From contig NZ_CP010777.1 in the NCBI RefSeq assembly GCF_001078055.1, forward strand, positions 1 through 64,000: a stretch of DNA of 64,000 bases. The letters are read 5' to 3'. This DNA is from Rufibacter radiotolerans (lineage in GTDB: Bacteria; Bacteroidota; Bacteroidia; Cytophagales; Hymenobacteraceae). The notes under the pieces are model-generated. The model was not told the origin of the DNA. It saw only the letters and a program-made list of their open reading frames with translations, and did no database searches. The translations under genes and the position numbers were made by a program. Positions 11,108 to 20,215 of this stretch are shown here, in pieces (position 1 is the stretch's first letter; every line of letters starts with the position of its first letter).

Positions 11108-12184
11108 ATGATTTATGATTATCTGGTAGTAGGGCACGGCCTGGCCGGTGCCATTTTAACCTGTTTTCTGGAGAAGAACGGAAAAACGGTGCTGGTGTTT
11201 GATGTGCCTAAAGAAAACGCCGCCTCCAGAGTGGCGGCCGGGCTTATTAATCCGGTGGCTGGCAAGCGCTTTGCCAAAAGCTGGCAGGTAGACGCCTTTC
11301 TCCCCGCCGCCGAGAACTTCTACCAGGAAATTGAAGAGCGCTACCAGACCCCTTTGTTCCACCGCAAGCCTATCTTAAAGCTGTTCTCCACCCCTGAGGA
11401 ACAGAACAACTGGATGGGCAAAAGCGCAGACCCCGCCTGGGACGGCTACATAGAAACCACGCACCTGCAACTCCCGTCCTCTGAAAACGTTCATCAGGAA
11501 CTGGGCGGGCTACTCATTCAGAAAGGCGGGTACGTAGCCCTGCGGCCGTTCCTGCAAAACCGGGAAAACGACCTGGCCCAGCGGGGACTTTTGCGCACAA
11601 ATTCGTTTGATATTTCACAGTTGGAGGTGTCGCCGGAAGGGGTGAAATACCAGGATGTGCAGGCCCGTAAAATCATTTTCTGCGAAGGGGCGCAGGCGGC
11701 TCAGAACCCGTATTTCAGCTGGCTTCCTTTTTCTTTGAACAAAGGGGAGATTTTAGACATAAATGTGCCTGATTTTGAGGCTTCTTATATCTATAATAAA
11801 GCCGTTTACGTTGTTCCTTTAGGACAATATTCCTACCGCATAGGCGCTACGTACAATTGGCGCGAAGTAAACGAGGACATCACCCCGGAAGCCCGCGAGG
11901 AACTAACGGAGAAAACAAAAGACATCCTGAAAAAACCGTTTACCGTGACAAAACAGTATGTAGGAATCAGGCCGGCGGTGAGGGACCGAAAACCTTTGAT
12001 AGGCCTGCATCCGGTGCTGCCGCAGATAGGGGTTTTCAACGGGATGGGGTCTAAGGGAGTATTGATGGCGCCGTTGCTGGCCCAACAGTTTGTTTCTGCC
12101 CTGGAGCAGGAAGGGCAACTGTGGCCAGAGGTGAGCATTGCCCGGTATTTTTCTTTATATTTAGCATCTACGCCAAACACATGA
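11108..12184 (+). CDS. FAD-dependent oxidoreductase (D-amino-acid oxidase/DAO family)
   Basis: 358 residues from ATG 11108. The N-terminal Rossmann motif VVGHGLAGA followed by ...VLVFD at the second strand binds FAD, and the C-terminal GIRPAVRDRKPLIG...GMGSKGVLMAP is the DAO closing motif. An in-frame start at 10982 would add 42 residues ahead of the Rossmann strand and overlap the divergent MBL gene, so it was rejected. The substrate is unknown. TACCTTG, a near match to the -7 box TAnnTTTG, ends 4 nt before the ATG. The TGA stop overlaps the next ATG (ATGA), indicating translational coupling. Confidence 0.88.
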   Translation: MIYDYLVVGHGLAGAILTCFLEKNGKTVLVFDVPKENAASRVAAGLINPVAGKRFAKSWQVDAFLPAAENFYQEIEERYQTPLFHRKPILKLFSTPEEQNNWMGKSADPAWDGYIETTHLQLPSSENVHQELGGLLIQKGGYVALRPFLQNRENDLAQRGLLRTNSFDISQLEVSPEGVKYQDVQARKIIFCEGAQAAQNPYFSWLPFSLNKGEILDINVPDFEASYIYNKAVYVVPLGQYSYRIGATYNWREVNEDITPEAREELTEKTKDILKKPFTVTKQYVGIRPAVRDRKPLIGLHPVLPQIGVFNGMGSKGVLMAPLLAQQFVSALEQEGQLWPEVSIARYFSLYLASTPNT

Positions 12185-15100
12185 GTCAACTCTCTACTCG
12201 CTTCTCACACGTGTGCCGGTTACTGTTGTTGCTCCTGGGCCTGGGGGCACCTGCCTCTGCTTGGGCACAGACCACCGCGCCAGATGACTTTGGGCAGAAC
12301 CGTATCCAGTACAAGCGTTTCAACTGGGAATTCTACAGCACTCAGAATTTCAATATCTACTACTCGCAGAACGGCAAGGAACTGGCCCGCAATGCCGCCG
12401 AGCACGCCGAGAAAGAACTCAAGAGAATCACCTCACTCATAGGGTATTATCCCTATTCCAAAATCACCATCATTGTCTACAACTCTGTTTCAGACATGAA
12501 GCAGAGCAACATTGGCCTGATTGATGATCCCTACAAAGGCGGCAACGATGCCCTGTTTGTGAAGAGCAAGATTGAGGTGGCGTTTGAAGGCGCGCAGACC
12601 GAGTTCAAGCGCCAGATGACCTACCGCATCTCAGAGCTGCTGCTCTCAGACATGATGTACGGCGGCAGCCTGAAGGAAGTAATCCAGAGCAATTACCTGC
12701 TGCGCCTGCCCGAATGGTTTGTGTCTGGGGCCGCGGCCTACCTCTCTGAAGGCTGGAGTGTGGAGATGGATGACTACATGCGCGACATGATCCAGAAGAC
12801 GGGGGGCAAACGCTCAGAACCATTGTTCGCGCGTAACCAGCGCCTTACCGGCCAGGCCATCTGGAACTACATCACAGAGCGCCACGGCACCGCCGCCATC
12901 CAGAACATCCTTAACCTCACGCGCATTACCCGTGACATTGAGATAGGCATTGCCAGCAGCCTGAACATGCCCTACAAGCGGTTTACCCGCGACTGGTTCG
13001 CCTACTACACCCAGATGAACACCTTCGCCGATGGGTCTATGCCCTCCCCGGACAAAGACCGCAAGGTGAAGAAGACCAACGGCCGCAATTACCTGTACTC
13101 AGAGCCCGCCTTCAGCCCCAGCGGCCAGCAGCTGGCGTATGTGATTTATGACCGGGGCGCCTACAAAGTGATGGTGCGCAACCTGGCCAACAAAGGGCAC
13201 CGCATGGTGTACCGCGGAGGGTATAAAATGCCTAACCTGGCGGTTGACCACACCGTGCCGCTGGTTTCCTGGCGCACCGAGTCGCAACTGGGTATCTCAG
13301 ATGTGCGCAGAGGCAAGCTGCAGATTAAATTACAGGCTGCCACCGCGCGGTATTTCCCGGGAGTGGCTACCATCAAAGCCCTGCTGGGCGATAATTCCAA
13401 CATCATCCCACTGGGCGCCTATAGCCAGGTGGCCGGGCTAGACTTTTCTGAAGACGGGCAAATGATGGTGCTAAGTGCCGTGAAGAATGGGCAGAGCGAT
13501 CTGTACCTGTACCGCGGCAGCCGCCTGTCTCAGCAACTCACTAATGACATCTATGATGACCTGTCTCCGTCGTTCCTGCCGGGTACCGGTAACCGACTGG
13601 TGTTCAGTTCTAACCGGTTGCCAGATTCATTGCAGTCTAGCCGGGGCAAGTTTGCGAATGTGGGCAGCAATTATGACGTGTACCTGTATGACCCTACCAA
13701 TACCCACAGCCGTTTCTGGCAGTTAACCTACACTCCCGCCAATGAAGGGCAACCCATTGGCCTGTCTGAAGACGAGATCATGTACGTAGGCGAGGAGACA
13801 GGCATTAAATCTCTGTACCGTCATAACATCAAAAACGGGCAGATAGACCGCGTCACAGATTTCCGGCAGAACATCAAGTCTTTTGACTACAACGTGCGTA
13901 CCGGCAACCTTACATTTGTGGCCAATGACCGCGCCAAGGAATACCTGTACTGGTACCCTAATAACCCGTTGCAGCCCATAGCCAACACTGGCTTCAAGAC
14001 CAAGCGCCAGCAGGTGCTGGAGGCCAATCTGCAGCGTCGCCTGCAGCAGGAACGTGACCGGATAGCCGCGGCCCTGGCAGCCAAAGCGGCGGCAGATTCC
14101 CTGGCGGCCATTCAGGTGCCCCAGGACTCGCTTGGCACGGACAGCACGGCTGTTCCGGCTCCAAAACCACCCGTGGCCGCCCCTAGGGCAAAAAGGGTGT
14201 TGGCCATGGCCACGCCAGACTCGCTTATCTTAAACTATCCTAAGCCCTATGACCTGCGCTTTGGGGTGAACAACATTGTCTCTTCCATTCACGCAGATCC
14301 TTTGCTGGGCTTCGGGTTTGTGATGGAGGTAGGCATGGCTGATCTGTTTGAGGATTATCGCATACGTGGCGGCGTGTTCGCGCTTACAGACCTGGAGACC
14401 AACAATTTCTACGCTGAGTATTCCAACCTCAAGAACCGGTATGACTATCGGATAGGCTACCAGAAGCAAAGCATCCGTCAGGGGTCTAATACAGGCATAG
14501 AACGGCGGTTAGGGAAGCATGAGATTCTGCCAGCCCTCAGCTACCCTTTGACCAATGCCTTAAGCGTGAAGTTTTTGCCCCGGTACGCTAACCTACGCTA
14601 CACCATCATTGAGCGCTTTGACGTGCCAGACGTGGTTATGGACTTTGCCGGTATTGGAGGGGAACTGGTGTTTGACAACTCGGTGGTGACGGGCATGAAC
14701 ATGCGCGAAGGCACCAGAATGAAAGTGGGCATTACGCGCATGTACGGACTGGGCGCCAGCGAGACGGGCTTCGGGAAATTCTACGTAGACCTGCGGCATT
14801 ACCAGAAAATTCACCGGCAGTTTGTCTGGGCCAACCGCCTGAGCTACGGACATTCCTTTGGGCCATCGCCTAAGAAATACCTGCTGGGTGGGGTAGACAA
14901 CTGGATCAACGCCGAGCAGGACAACACCCAGATCTGGGGCGATGACCTGACCATAGATACCTATCCGGCCGAGTTCTTCTACCTGGATTACGCCATGCCG
15001 CTGCGGGGCTTCAACTACAACGCCCGTAACGGAAGCCGCTATGTGCTCTGGAACACCGAGTTGAGGTTGCCGCTCTTCCAGTACCTATTTGAGGGCCCTA

Positions 15101-15393
15101 TCAACTCCGGCTTCTTCCGGAACCTGCAGATGGTGGGCTTCTTTGACACCGGTACGGCCTACAACAGCGGTAACCCCTTCAGCGATGATAACTCCGTGAA
15201 CACGCAACCCGTGCCACGCCCGCCGTTTGAGGTGATTGTGCGTAACTTCCGTAACCCTTTCATGTACGGCTACGGCTTTGGCGCCCGCACCACCTTGCTG
15301 GGCGTTTACGGCCGGTTTGACATGGCCTGGGGCGAGAAAGACCTCAAGCGCGAAGGACCTAAATTCTACTTCTCCATGGGCTATGATTTCTAA
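12181..15393 (+). CDS. TolB-like beta-propeller outer-membrane protein with degenerate peptidase domain
   Basis: 1070 residues from the ATG overlapping the previous stop. The signal peptide ends PASAWA|QTT. Residues about 35-280 resemble the gluzincin (peptidase MA/M1-like) fold: a stretch reading MTYRISELLL is followed by LPEWFVSGAAAYLSE, where an active enzyme would have HExxH and a downstream glutamate ligand. The histidines are missing, so activity is unlikely. TolB/WD40-like propeller blades follow (about 300-620), then an Ala/Gln/Pro-rich linker (about 620-680), then a beta-barrel-like region ending FYFSMGYDF, typical of an outer-membrane C-terminus. Conserved architecture in Bacteroidota, function unknown. 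A start 60 nt upstream is in frame but lies before the signal peptide and was rejected. Confidence 0.8.
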   Translation: MSQLSTRFSHVCRLLLLLLGLGAPASAWAQTTAPDDFGQNRIQYKRFNWEFYSTQNFNIYYSQNGKELARNAAEHAEKELKRITSLIGYYPYSKITIIVYNSVSDMKQSNIGLIDDPYKGGNDALFVKSKIEVAFEGAQTEFKRQMTYRISELLLSDMMYGGSLKEVIQSNYLLRLPEWFVSGAAAYLSEGWSVEMDDYMRDMIQKTGGKRSEPLFARNQRLTGQAIWNYITERHGTAAIQNILNLTRITRDIEIGIASSLNMPYKRFTRDWFAYYTQMNTFADGSMPSPDKDRKVKKTNGRNYLYSEPAFSPSGQQLAYVIYDRGAYKVMVRNLANKGHRMVYRGGYKMPNLAVDHTVPLVSWRTESQLGISDVRRGKLQIKLQAATARYFPGVATIKALLGDNSNIIPLGAYSQVAGLDFSEDGQMMVLSAVKNGQSDLYLYRGSRLSQQLTNDIYDDLSPSFLPGTGNRLVFSSNRLPDSLQSSRGKFANVGSNYDVYLYDPTNTHSRFWQLTYTPANEGQPIGLSEDEIMYVGEETGIKSLYRHNIKNGQIDRVTDFRQNIKSFDYNVRTGNLTFVANDRAKEYLYWYPNNPLQPIANTGFKTKRQQVLEANLQRRLQQERDRIAAALAAKAAADSLAAIQVPQDSLGTDSTAVPAPKPPVAAPRAKRVLAMATPDSLILNYPKPYDLRFGVNNIVSSIHADPLLGFGFVMEVGMADLFEDYRIRGGVFALTDLETNNFYAEYSNLKNRYDYRIGYQKQSIRQGSNTGIERRLGKHEILPALSYPLTNALSVKFLPRYANLRYTIIERFDVPDVVMDFAGIGGELVFDNSVVTGMNMREGTRMKVGITRMYGLGASETGFGKFYVDLRHYQKIHRQFVWANRLSYGHSFGPSPKKYLLGGVDNWINAEQDNTQIWGDDLTIDTYPAEFFYLDYAMPLRGFNYNARNGSRYVLWNTELRLPLFQYLFEGPINSGFFRNLQMVGFFDTGTAYNSGNPFSDDNSVNTQPVPRPPFEVIVRNFRNPFMYGYGFGARTTLLGVYGRFDMAWGEKDLKREGPKFYFSMGYDF

Positions 15394-15407
15394 CCGAACG
15401 CTTAGCC

Positions 15408-15446
15408 TGTTTTAGGGCTGTTTTCACGAAAACTGCTTCAAAACGG
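15408..15446. repeat. Dispersed palindrome, copy 2
   Basis: Left arm TGTTTTAGGGCTGTTTTC, right arm GAAAACTGCTTCAAAACGG. It starts 14 nt after the TolB-like stop codon and runs straight into the terminator stem. Confidence 0.8.
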
Positions 15447-15485
15447 AATCGCCGCCTCTTATTGAAAAGAGGCGGCGATTTTTGT
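15447..15485 (+). terminator. Terminator of the FAD oxidoreductase / TolB-like pair
   Basis: A 14-bp stem, AATCGCCGCCTCTT (15447-15460) against AAGAGGCGGCGATT (15467-15480), a 6-nt loop, then TTTGTTTTT. A classical intrinsic terminator. Confidence 0.9.
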
Positions 15486-15806
15486 TTTTATTGGGAGTAT
15501 AAGCCTGAACTGCACCAGAGCAGAAAGCCGTTTCAGGCCCGTTTTCCGGAAAATGGCCCTGAAACAGAATCTCTTGGCCAGGCACAGGCTTCTATCCCCG
15601 GAGGCACAGCTGCCCCACTATACTAAGGTCCGGACGCTGCAAGGCAGCTTGGTTGGAGGTAGAACCCGAAGAAATTACTACTTCAGATGTGTGACCCAAA
15701 ATTCTTCCGGTGAGTGAGTGCTCCTGACCCAAGGGCATTAGTACTTAAGATAGGGAGACTGGCCCTTTTTTGTTAAATTTACTTTTTACCACTTTATCCC
15801 TGACGT
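15486..15806. other. Intergenic region upstream of yicC
   Basis: Holds one dispersed palindrome (15529-15567) and about 230 nt without a gene. Small hairpins are visible: GCTGC/GCAGC at 15636-15648, and AAGGGC (15731-15736) with GCCCTT (15762-15767) followed by a T-run. The last resembles a terminator and would fit a short transcript or leader before yicC, but the 25-nt loop makes this weak. No tRNA was found. Confidence 0.5.
15529..15567. repeat. Dispersed palindrome, copy 3
   Basis: CGTTTCAGGCCCGTTTTCC paired with GGAAAATGGCCCTGAAACA around a TTCC|GGAA centre. It sits alone in the gap before yicC. Confidence 0.85.
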
Positions 15807-16691
15807 ATGTTACTATCCATGACCGGTTTTGGGTCCGCCCAACTGGAGACCGAGGCTTTTACCCTGAGCATTGAGCTGAAATCGCTGAATTCTAAATCCA
15901 TGGATCTGAGCCTGCGCATTCCGCGGAGCTTATCTGACAAAGAGCTGGAAATCCGCAACATCATCAGCAAAAGCCTGGTGCGCGGCAAGGTGAACCTGAC
16001 CATTGAGGTGAGCCGCAACAAAGGGGCCGCCGGCCGCAGCCGAATCAACATTGAGCTGCTCACGCAGTATTACCAGGAAATGGACCAAGCCGCCAAACGC
16101 CTGGGTGCGCAGTCACCAGATTTATTCAGGTTGGCCCTGCACATGCCAGACGTGATGCAGACAGACGCCACCGAAGACACCAAGACCGAAGACGTGACCT
16201 GGGAGCAGGTGCAGCCGCTCTTGATGGAGGCCATTGAGAACTTTAACACCTTTAGGGTAGACGAAGGCAAGGCGCTCACCAATGAGATTATCTCCTATAT
16301 AGATCGTATTAGAATCCTGCTGGCCGAGGTGGACAAATATGACCCCACCCGCGTAGAGAACATCCGGCAGCGTATCCAGAGCCACCTGGAGGAGATCTCT
16401 TCTTCTGAGTCTTTTAACCAGAACCGGTTTGAGCAGGAGATGATCTATTACATTGAGAAACTGGACATTGCCGAAGAGAAAGTACGCTTGGTCAACCACC
16501 TGCATTATTTTACAGAAACCGTGTATCTGCCTGAACCAACCGGCAAGAAACTGGCGTTCATCTCGCAGGAGATAGGCCGGGAAATCAACACCATCGGCTC
16601 CAAAGCCAATGACTCTACCGTCCAGCACCTGGTGGTGGAAATGAAAGAGGAACTGGAGAAGATAAAGGAGCAGCTCAACAACATTCTGTAG
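15807..16691 (+). CDS. yicC: YicC family endoribonuclease
   Basis: 294 residues, the normal family length. It opens with the YicC signature MLLSMTGFGSA and closes with FISQEIGREINTIGSKAND...VEMKEELEKIKEQLNNIL. E. coli YicC is a single-strand-specific endoribonuclease linked to small-RNA turnover and stationary-phase survival; the reaction is inferred from the family. The glutamate-rich central region and C-terminal helices look intact. In many bacteria yicC precedes guanylate kinase; here a secreted protease gene follows after 56 nt. Confidence 0.92.
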   Translation: MLLSMTGFGSAQLETEAFTLSIELKSLNSKSMDLSLRIPRSLSDKELEIRNIISKSLVRGKVNLTIEVSRNKGAAGRSRINIELLTQYYQEMDQAAKRLGAQSPDLFRLALHMPDVMQTDATEDTKTEDVTWEQVQPLLMEAIENFNTFRVDEGKALTNEIISYIDRIRILLAEVDKYDPTRVENIRQRIQSHLEEISSSESFNQNRFEQEMIYYIEKLDIAEEKVRLVNHLHYFTETVYLPEPTGKKLAFISQEIGREINTIGSKANDSTVQHLVVEMKEELEKIKEQLNNIL

Positions 16692-16700
16692 GCTGGTTTT

Positions 16701-16739
16701 CTGTTTTGGGTCTCTTTTCGCTAAAACACCGCGTAAACG
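16701..16739. repeat. Dispersed palindrome, decayed copy
   Basis: CTGTTTTGGGTCTCTTTTC followed by a weakly matching right arm (GCTAAAACACCGCGTAAACG). Block spacing is kept but pairing is poor. Between yicC and the M43 protease gene. Confidence 0.5.
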
Positions 16740-16747
16740 CACGCCTT

Positions 16748-18850
16748 ATGATAACACGAGTACTTGCCTGCCTCTTTCTTCTGGTCATAGGAATGAGCGC
16801 CGCTGTAGCCCAGAACCGTACCTGCGGCACCATGGACTATGTGCGGCTGCTGGAGCGGGAGCGGCCCAACCTGCGGGCACAGTTGCAGTTGCAGGCCCGG
16901 GAGGCCAACACCTTGAAAGGGCGCTATGAGAACCGGGCGCTGGGCGGCGTCACCACCATACCCGTGGTGGTGCACGTGGTGTACAACGGCACCAGCCAGA
17001 ACATCTCCAATGTTCAGATCCAGACCCAGATTGCGGCCTTAAACAAAGATTTCAGGAAACTCAACGGCGATACCGCCAGCATTCCGGCGGCCTTTAAAGG
17101 CCTGGCCGGCGATGCCGGGATAGAGTTCTGCCTGGCGCAGCGCACCCCAGACGGAGAGCCTACCAACGGCATTACCCGTACCCAAACCAGCGTAAACGGC
17201 TTCAAGATTGACAATTCTATGAAGTTTACGACCTCGGGTGGCAAAGACATCTGGGACCCCAGTAAATATCTCAACATCTGGGTGGTGGCCCTCTCTTCTG
17301 AAGAAAGCGTCTTGGGCTACGCCCAGTTCCCTAACTCAGGATCACCGGCCACCGACGGTGTGGTAGTGGATTACCGCTGCTTTGGCACCACCGGTACCGC
17401 CGTTCGGCCCTTCAACAAAGGCCGTACCGCCACCCATGAGATAGGCCACTGGCTTAACCTGTTTCATATCTGGGGAGATGAGTCCTGCGGCAATGACCAG
17501 GTAGAAGACACGCCCACCCAGGAAGAGGAGAACGGAGGCTGCCCCGTGTACCCCAGCCCCTCCTGCTCCAACACCAGTGACATGTTCATGAACTACATGG
17601 ACTACACAGATGACGCGTGTATGTATATGTTCACCAATGGGCAGGTAAACGTGATGCAGACGGCTATTACCAGATACCGGCCCACGCTGCTTACCTCACA
17701 GGGCTGCGCCGTGGTACAGGTACCAGACCTGGAGGCCGCCCTGATAGAAGTAACCTCGCCAAGCAAAATCATTTGCGCTACCTCGGTTTCCCCTAAGGTG
17801 GTCCTGCGCAACCGGGGGGCACAGACGCTTACCTCAGCGCAGATCCAGTACCGGGTAGACAACGGGCCCGCCCAGACCTATACCTGGACCGGCTCACTGG
17901 CGTCTTTCACCAACGTGACGGTTTCCCTCCCTGCATTTACCGTGCCGGCTGGCGCCCATACTATTTCTTATTCCCTGGTGAGCCGCAACAATGCCGCCAC
18001 CGACGCAGATGCCACCAATGACGCGATCTCGGCCTCGTTTCAGGTCCAGGGCTCAGCTTTGCCGCTGGCCGAAGGCTTTGAGGGTACTGCTTTCCCTCCG
18101 GCCGGCTGGGCTATCCTGAACCCGAACCAGGATCTTACCTGGGCCCGAACCACTAAGGCAGCCAAGACCGGCAGCGCCTCGGCATTCATGCAGAACATAC
18201 AATACACCAGCAATGGTCTGGTAGACGAACTGGTGCTTCCGCCGCTGGATCTAACCTCGCGCACGGCACCTACCATGACGTTCCAGGTGGCGTACTCGCT
18301 GCTGTCAGAGAGCGGTTTTTCAGATACGCTGGAGGTGTGGGTGTCTACCAACTGCGGGGAGTCTTTCCAGCGGGTGTACCGCAAATTTGACCGTGATCTG
18401 GTCACAGCATCGCCCGCCTTCCGGGAAACGGAGTTTATTCCCACCGCTTCTGAATGGCGCCTGGAAACCATAGACCTAGCGGCTTTCGCCACGGCCAAAA
18501 CGGCAATCCTTAAATTCCGGCACATCACAGACTATGAGAACAACCTGTACCTGGATGACGTGAAGGTAGATGGCGTGCCCATGGCCGCCGAAGAGGAACG
18601 AGCCCAGCAGGCCGTGCAGGTAACGCCTAACCCTACCACCGGTATGCTGTACGTCTCTTCGCCGGAAGCCCGAATTACCCGCGTGCAGGTCTGTGACGCC
18701 GTAGGCAAAATACTGCAAGACCTGGAACCGCGTCATGTAAAAGGCCAGCCCCTGAAACTTATGCTGCCCCAAGCCTCCAACGGAGTCTACTTCCTTAAAA
18801 TGACCACTGATAAAGGCCCGGTGGTGCGCCGCGTAATGCTGGTGCGGTAA
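16748..18850 (+). CDS. Secreted M43 (pappalysin-like) metalloprotease with T9SS sorting domain
   Basis: 700 residues from ATG 16748. The signal peptide ends SAAVA|QNR; an in-frame start at 16706 would put 14 extra residues in front of it. The catalytic motif is HEIGHWLNLFH, beginning at H230, with a following Met-turn region (MFMNYMDYTDDACMYMF). After the protease come a CARDB/Ig-like domain (about residues 330-440), a MAM/jelly-roll-like domain (about 440-610), and a C-terminal sorting domain starting VTPNPTTG and ending VRRVMLVR. It is expected to be secreted or surface-anchored by the type IX system represented by PorU, PorV and SprA in this window. Confidence 0.92.
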   Translation: MITRVLACLFLLVIGMSAAVAQNRTCGTMDYVRLLERERPNLRAQLQLQAREANTLKGRYENRALGGVTTIPVVVHVVYNGTSQNISNVQIQTQIAALNKDFRKLNGDTASIPAAFKGLAGDAGIEFCLAQRTPDGEPTNGITRTQTSVNGFKIDNSMKFTTSGGKDIWDPSKYLNIWVVALSSEESVLGYAQFPNSGSPATDGVVVDYRCFGTTGTAVRPFNKGRTATHEIGHWLNLFHIWGDESCGNDQVEDTPTQEEENGGCPVYPSPSCSNTSDMFMNYMDYTDDACMYMFTNGQVNVMQTAITRYRPTLLTSQGCAVVQVPDLEAALIEVTSPSKIICATSVSPKVVLRNRGAQTLTSAQIQYRVDNGPAQTYTWTGSLASFTNVTVSLPAFTVPAGAHTISYSLVSRNNAATDADATNDAISASFQVQGSALPLAEGFEGTAFPPAGWAILNPNQDLTWARTTKAAKTGSASAFMQNIQYTSNGLVDELVLPPLDLTSRTAPTMTFQVAYSLLSESGFSDTLEVWVSTNCGESFQRVYRKFDRDLVTASPAFRETEFIPTASEWRLETIDLAAFATAKTAILKFRHITDYENNLYLDDVKVDGVPMAAEEERAQQAVQVTPNPTTGMLYVSSPEARITRVQVCDAVGKILQDLEPRHVKGQPLKLMLPQASNGVYFLKMTTDKGPVVRRVMLVR

Positions 18851-18864
18851 CCAATTTCCTTTTC

Positions 18865-18924
18865 AAAGAGAAACCCGTTTTGGGGCCGTTTTCCGGAAAA
18901 CGGCCCCAAAACGGGTTTCTCTTT
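18865..18924. repeat. Dispersed palindrome, copy 4: perfect 60-nt palindrome
   Basis: Thirty bases (18865-18894) are followed at once by their exact reverse complement (18895-18924), with no loop. The core GTTTTGGGGCCGTTTTCC is the family left arm, extended outward by AAAGAGAAACCC. It lies between the converging M43 protease and M28 peptidase genes and ends in TTTTT on the plus strand, so it probably also terminates transcription. Confidence 0.95.
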
Positions 18925-18936
18925 TTATGGGGGTTC

Positions 18937-20208
18937 TTACAGGGCCTTGACAAAGGCGGTGATGAGTGCCATCACTTCCTTGAACTTGGTCAGCGGCAGG
19001 GTGTCTGCGGTGTCTTTGGGGTGATGGTACTCAGTGGTGGTGCCGCCCAAGGTGTAGAAAAAGAAAGCCGGCACGCCCTTCTCTGAGAAATAGTAATGGT
19101 CTGAGTTGGCTGCCTTGCCCCGGCTTTTAAGGACCGTCAAATAGCTGTGTTGTTTGTTCAATTGCTGCAACAAACTAAACTGCTTGGGGAAGACCGTAGC
19201 ATTAACCACCATCATACCTTCTTCGCCGGTGCTCATTAGGTCCAGGTTCAGGAGAAACTTGATGTTGCCCAGCGGGAAGAGCGGGTTTTCTGTGTAATAC
19301 TTGGAGCCCAGCAGTCCGGCCTCCTCCCCGGCGAAGGCCATAAAGGCAATGGAATAGTCAGGCGTGTTCTGCGGCTGCGCGTACCAGCGGGCCAGTTCCA
19401 GGAGCATGGCCGTACCGCTGGCATTGTCATGGGCGCCCGGGAAGAACAGGTCCTTGCCCTGGTGGCCCAGATGGTCATAATGCGCCGTGACCACCACAAA
19501 GGAATCTGGTTTGATACGGCCGGGCACAAACCCGATCACGTTCTGGCTTTTGTAGTCGGTCTCCAGCCGGGCGTCTACGTGGAACTCAATCTCTTTGGCA
19601 TTCTTGGGCCAGGCTTTCTCCAGCACCTCCAGCACCGGGAACGGCAGCTGCTCGGTGCGCACCGTGGCCATGAGCTTAGGCCCGGGCTGCCGTACTATCA
19701 CGGCGCGGGCCCTGAGCAACTGGCTGTGGAGCGGCTCCGGCAAGGCCAGCAATTCTTTGAAGTGGCGCTGGTAGACCACCAATACCTTGTTTTTGAGGTT
19801 ATTGGTCAGGAACTGCTGCGCGGCGTCTACGTCTTGCAGCAGCAGGGTATCTAGCTCATATGCTTTGCCTTCGCCTTTTCCGGGCCCCGTAGCACCATGA
19901 GCAATAAAGTCTATGCCGGGCGTCAATTCCTTGTCATTGATCTCCAGTTTGAGATGATTGTCCAGGATGTTGATGGGGAAGGAGAATTCCTGCCGGTAAT
20001 TGTGGGAGAGGGGCTTCAGGCCGATCGCGGCGTACTGCTGCTGCAGGTAGCTGGCGGCAATACTATCGCCTTTAAAGGCATAGCCGCGGCCGTGCATGGC
20101 AGGGGCGGCCAGGTCTGCAATGGTCTGCCGTACCCGGTTCAAGTCCTGGGCAAAACCCGAAAAGCTAAATAGAAAAAGAAGGAAAGAGAGGGAAAGCCGC
20201 GGTGCCAT
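18937..20208 (-). CDS. M28 family zinc aminopeptidase, exported
   Basis: 423 residues. The signal peptide ends SFSGFA|QDL. The catalytic M28 domain (about residues 210-423) shows the zinc ligands in order: H in VVTAHYDHLG, D in GAHDNASG, E and the catalytic E in FAGEEAGLLG, D in LNLDLMS, and H in EYHHPKDT. A beta-rich PA-like insert (about 80-190) precedes it. It likely trims peptides in the periplasm or at the cell surface. It begins 36 nt after the VanZ-like gene, separated by a dispersed palindrome, so it may be the tail of the ruvA-sprA-gcvH-vanZ transcript. Confidence 0.92.
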   Translation of the reverse strand: MAPRLSLSFLLFLFSFSGFAQDLNRVRQTIADLAAPAMHGRGYAFKGDSIAASYLQQQYAAIGLKPLSHNYRQEFSFPINILDNHLKLEINDKELTPGIDFIAHGATGPGKGEGKAYELDTLLLQDVDAAQQFLTNNLKNKVLVVYQRHFKELLALPEPLHSQLLRARAVIVRQPGPKLMATVRTEQLPFPVLEVLEKAWPKNAKEIEFHVDARLETDYKSQNVIGFVPGRIKPDSFVVVTAHYDHLGHQGKDLFFPGAHDNASGTAMLLELARWYAQPQNTPDYSIAFMAFAGEEAGLLGSKYYTENPLFPLGNIKFLLNLDLMSTGEEGMMVVNATVFPKQFSLLQQLNKQHSYLTVLKSRGKAANSDHYYFSEKGVPAFFFYTLGGTTTEYHHPKDTADTLPLTKFKEVMALITAFVKAL

Positions 20209-20215
20209 ACCAAAA

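Noticed and set aside
15600..15700. SRP-RNA-like or tRNA-like segment before yicC (AAGGTCCGG near 15625)
   Set aside because: The string resembles part of bacterial SRP RNA, but the conserved GGAAG/AGCAG internal loop and helix order are missing; no tRNA cloverleaf could be drawn.
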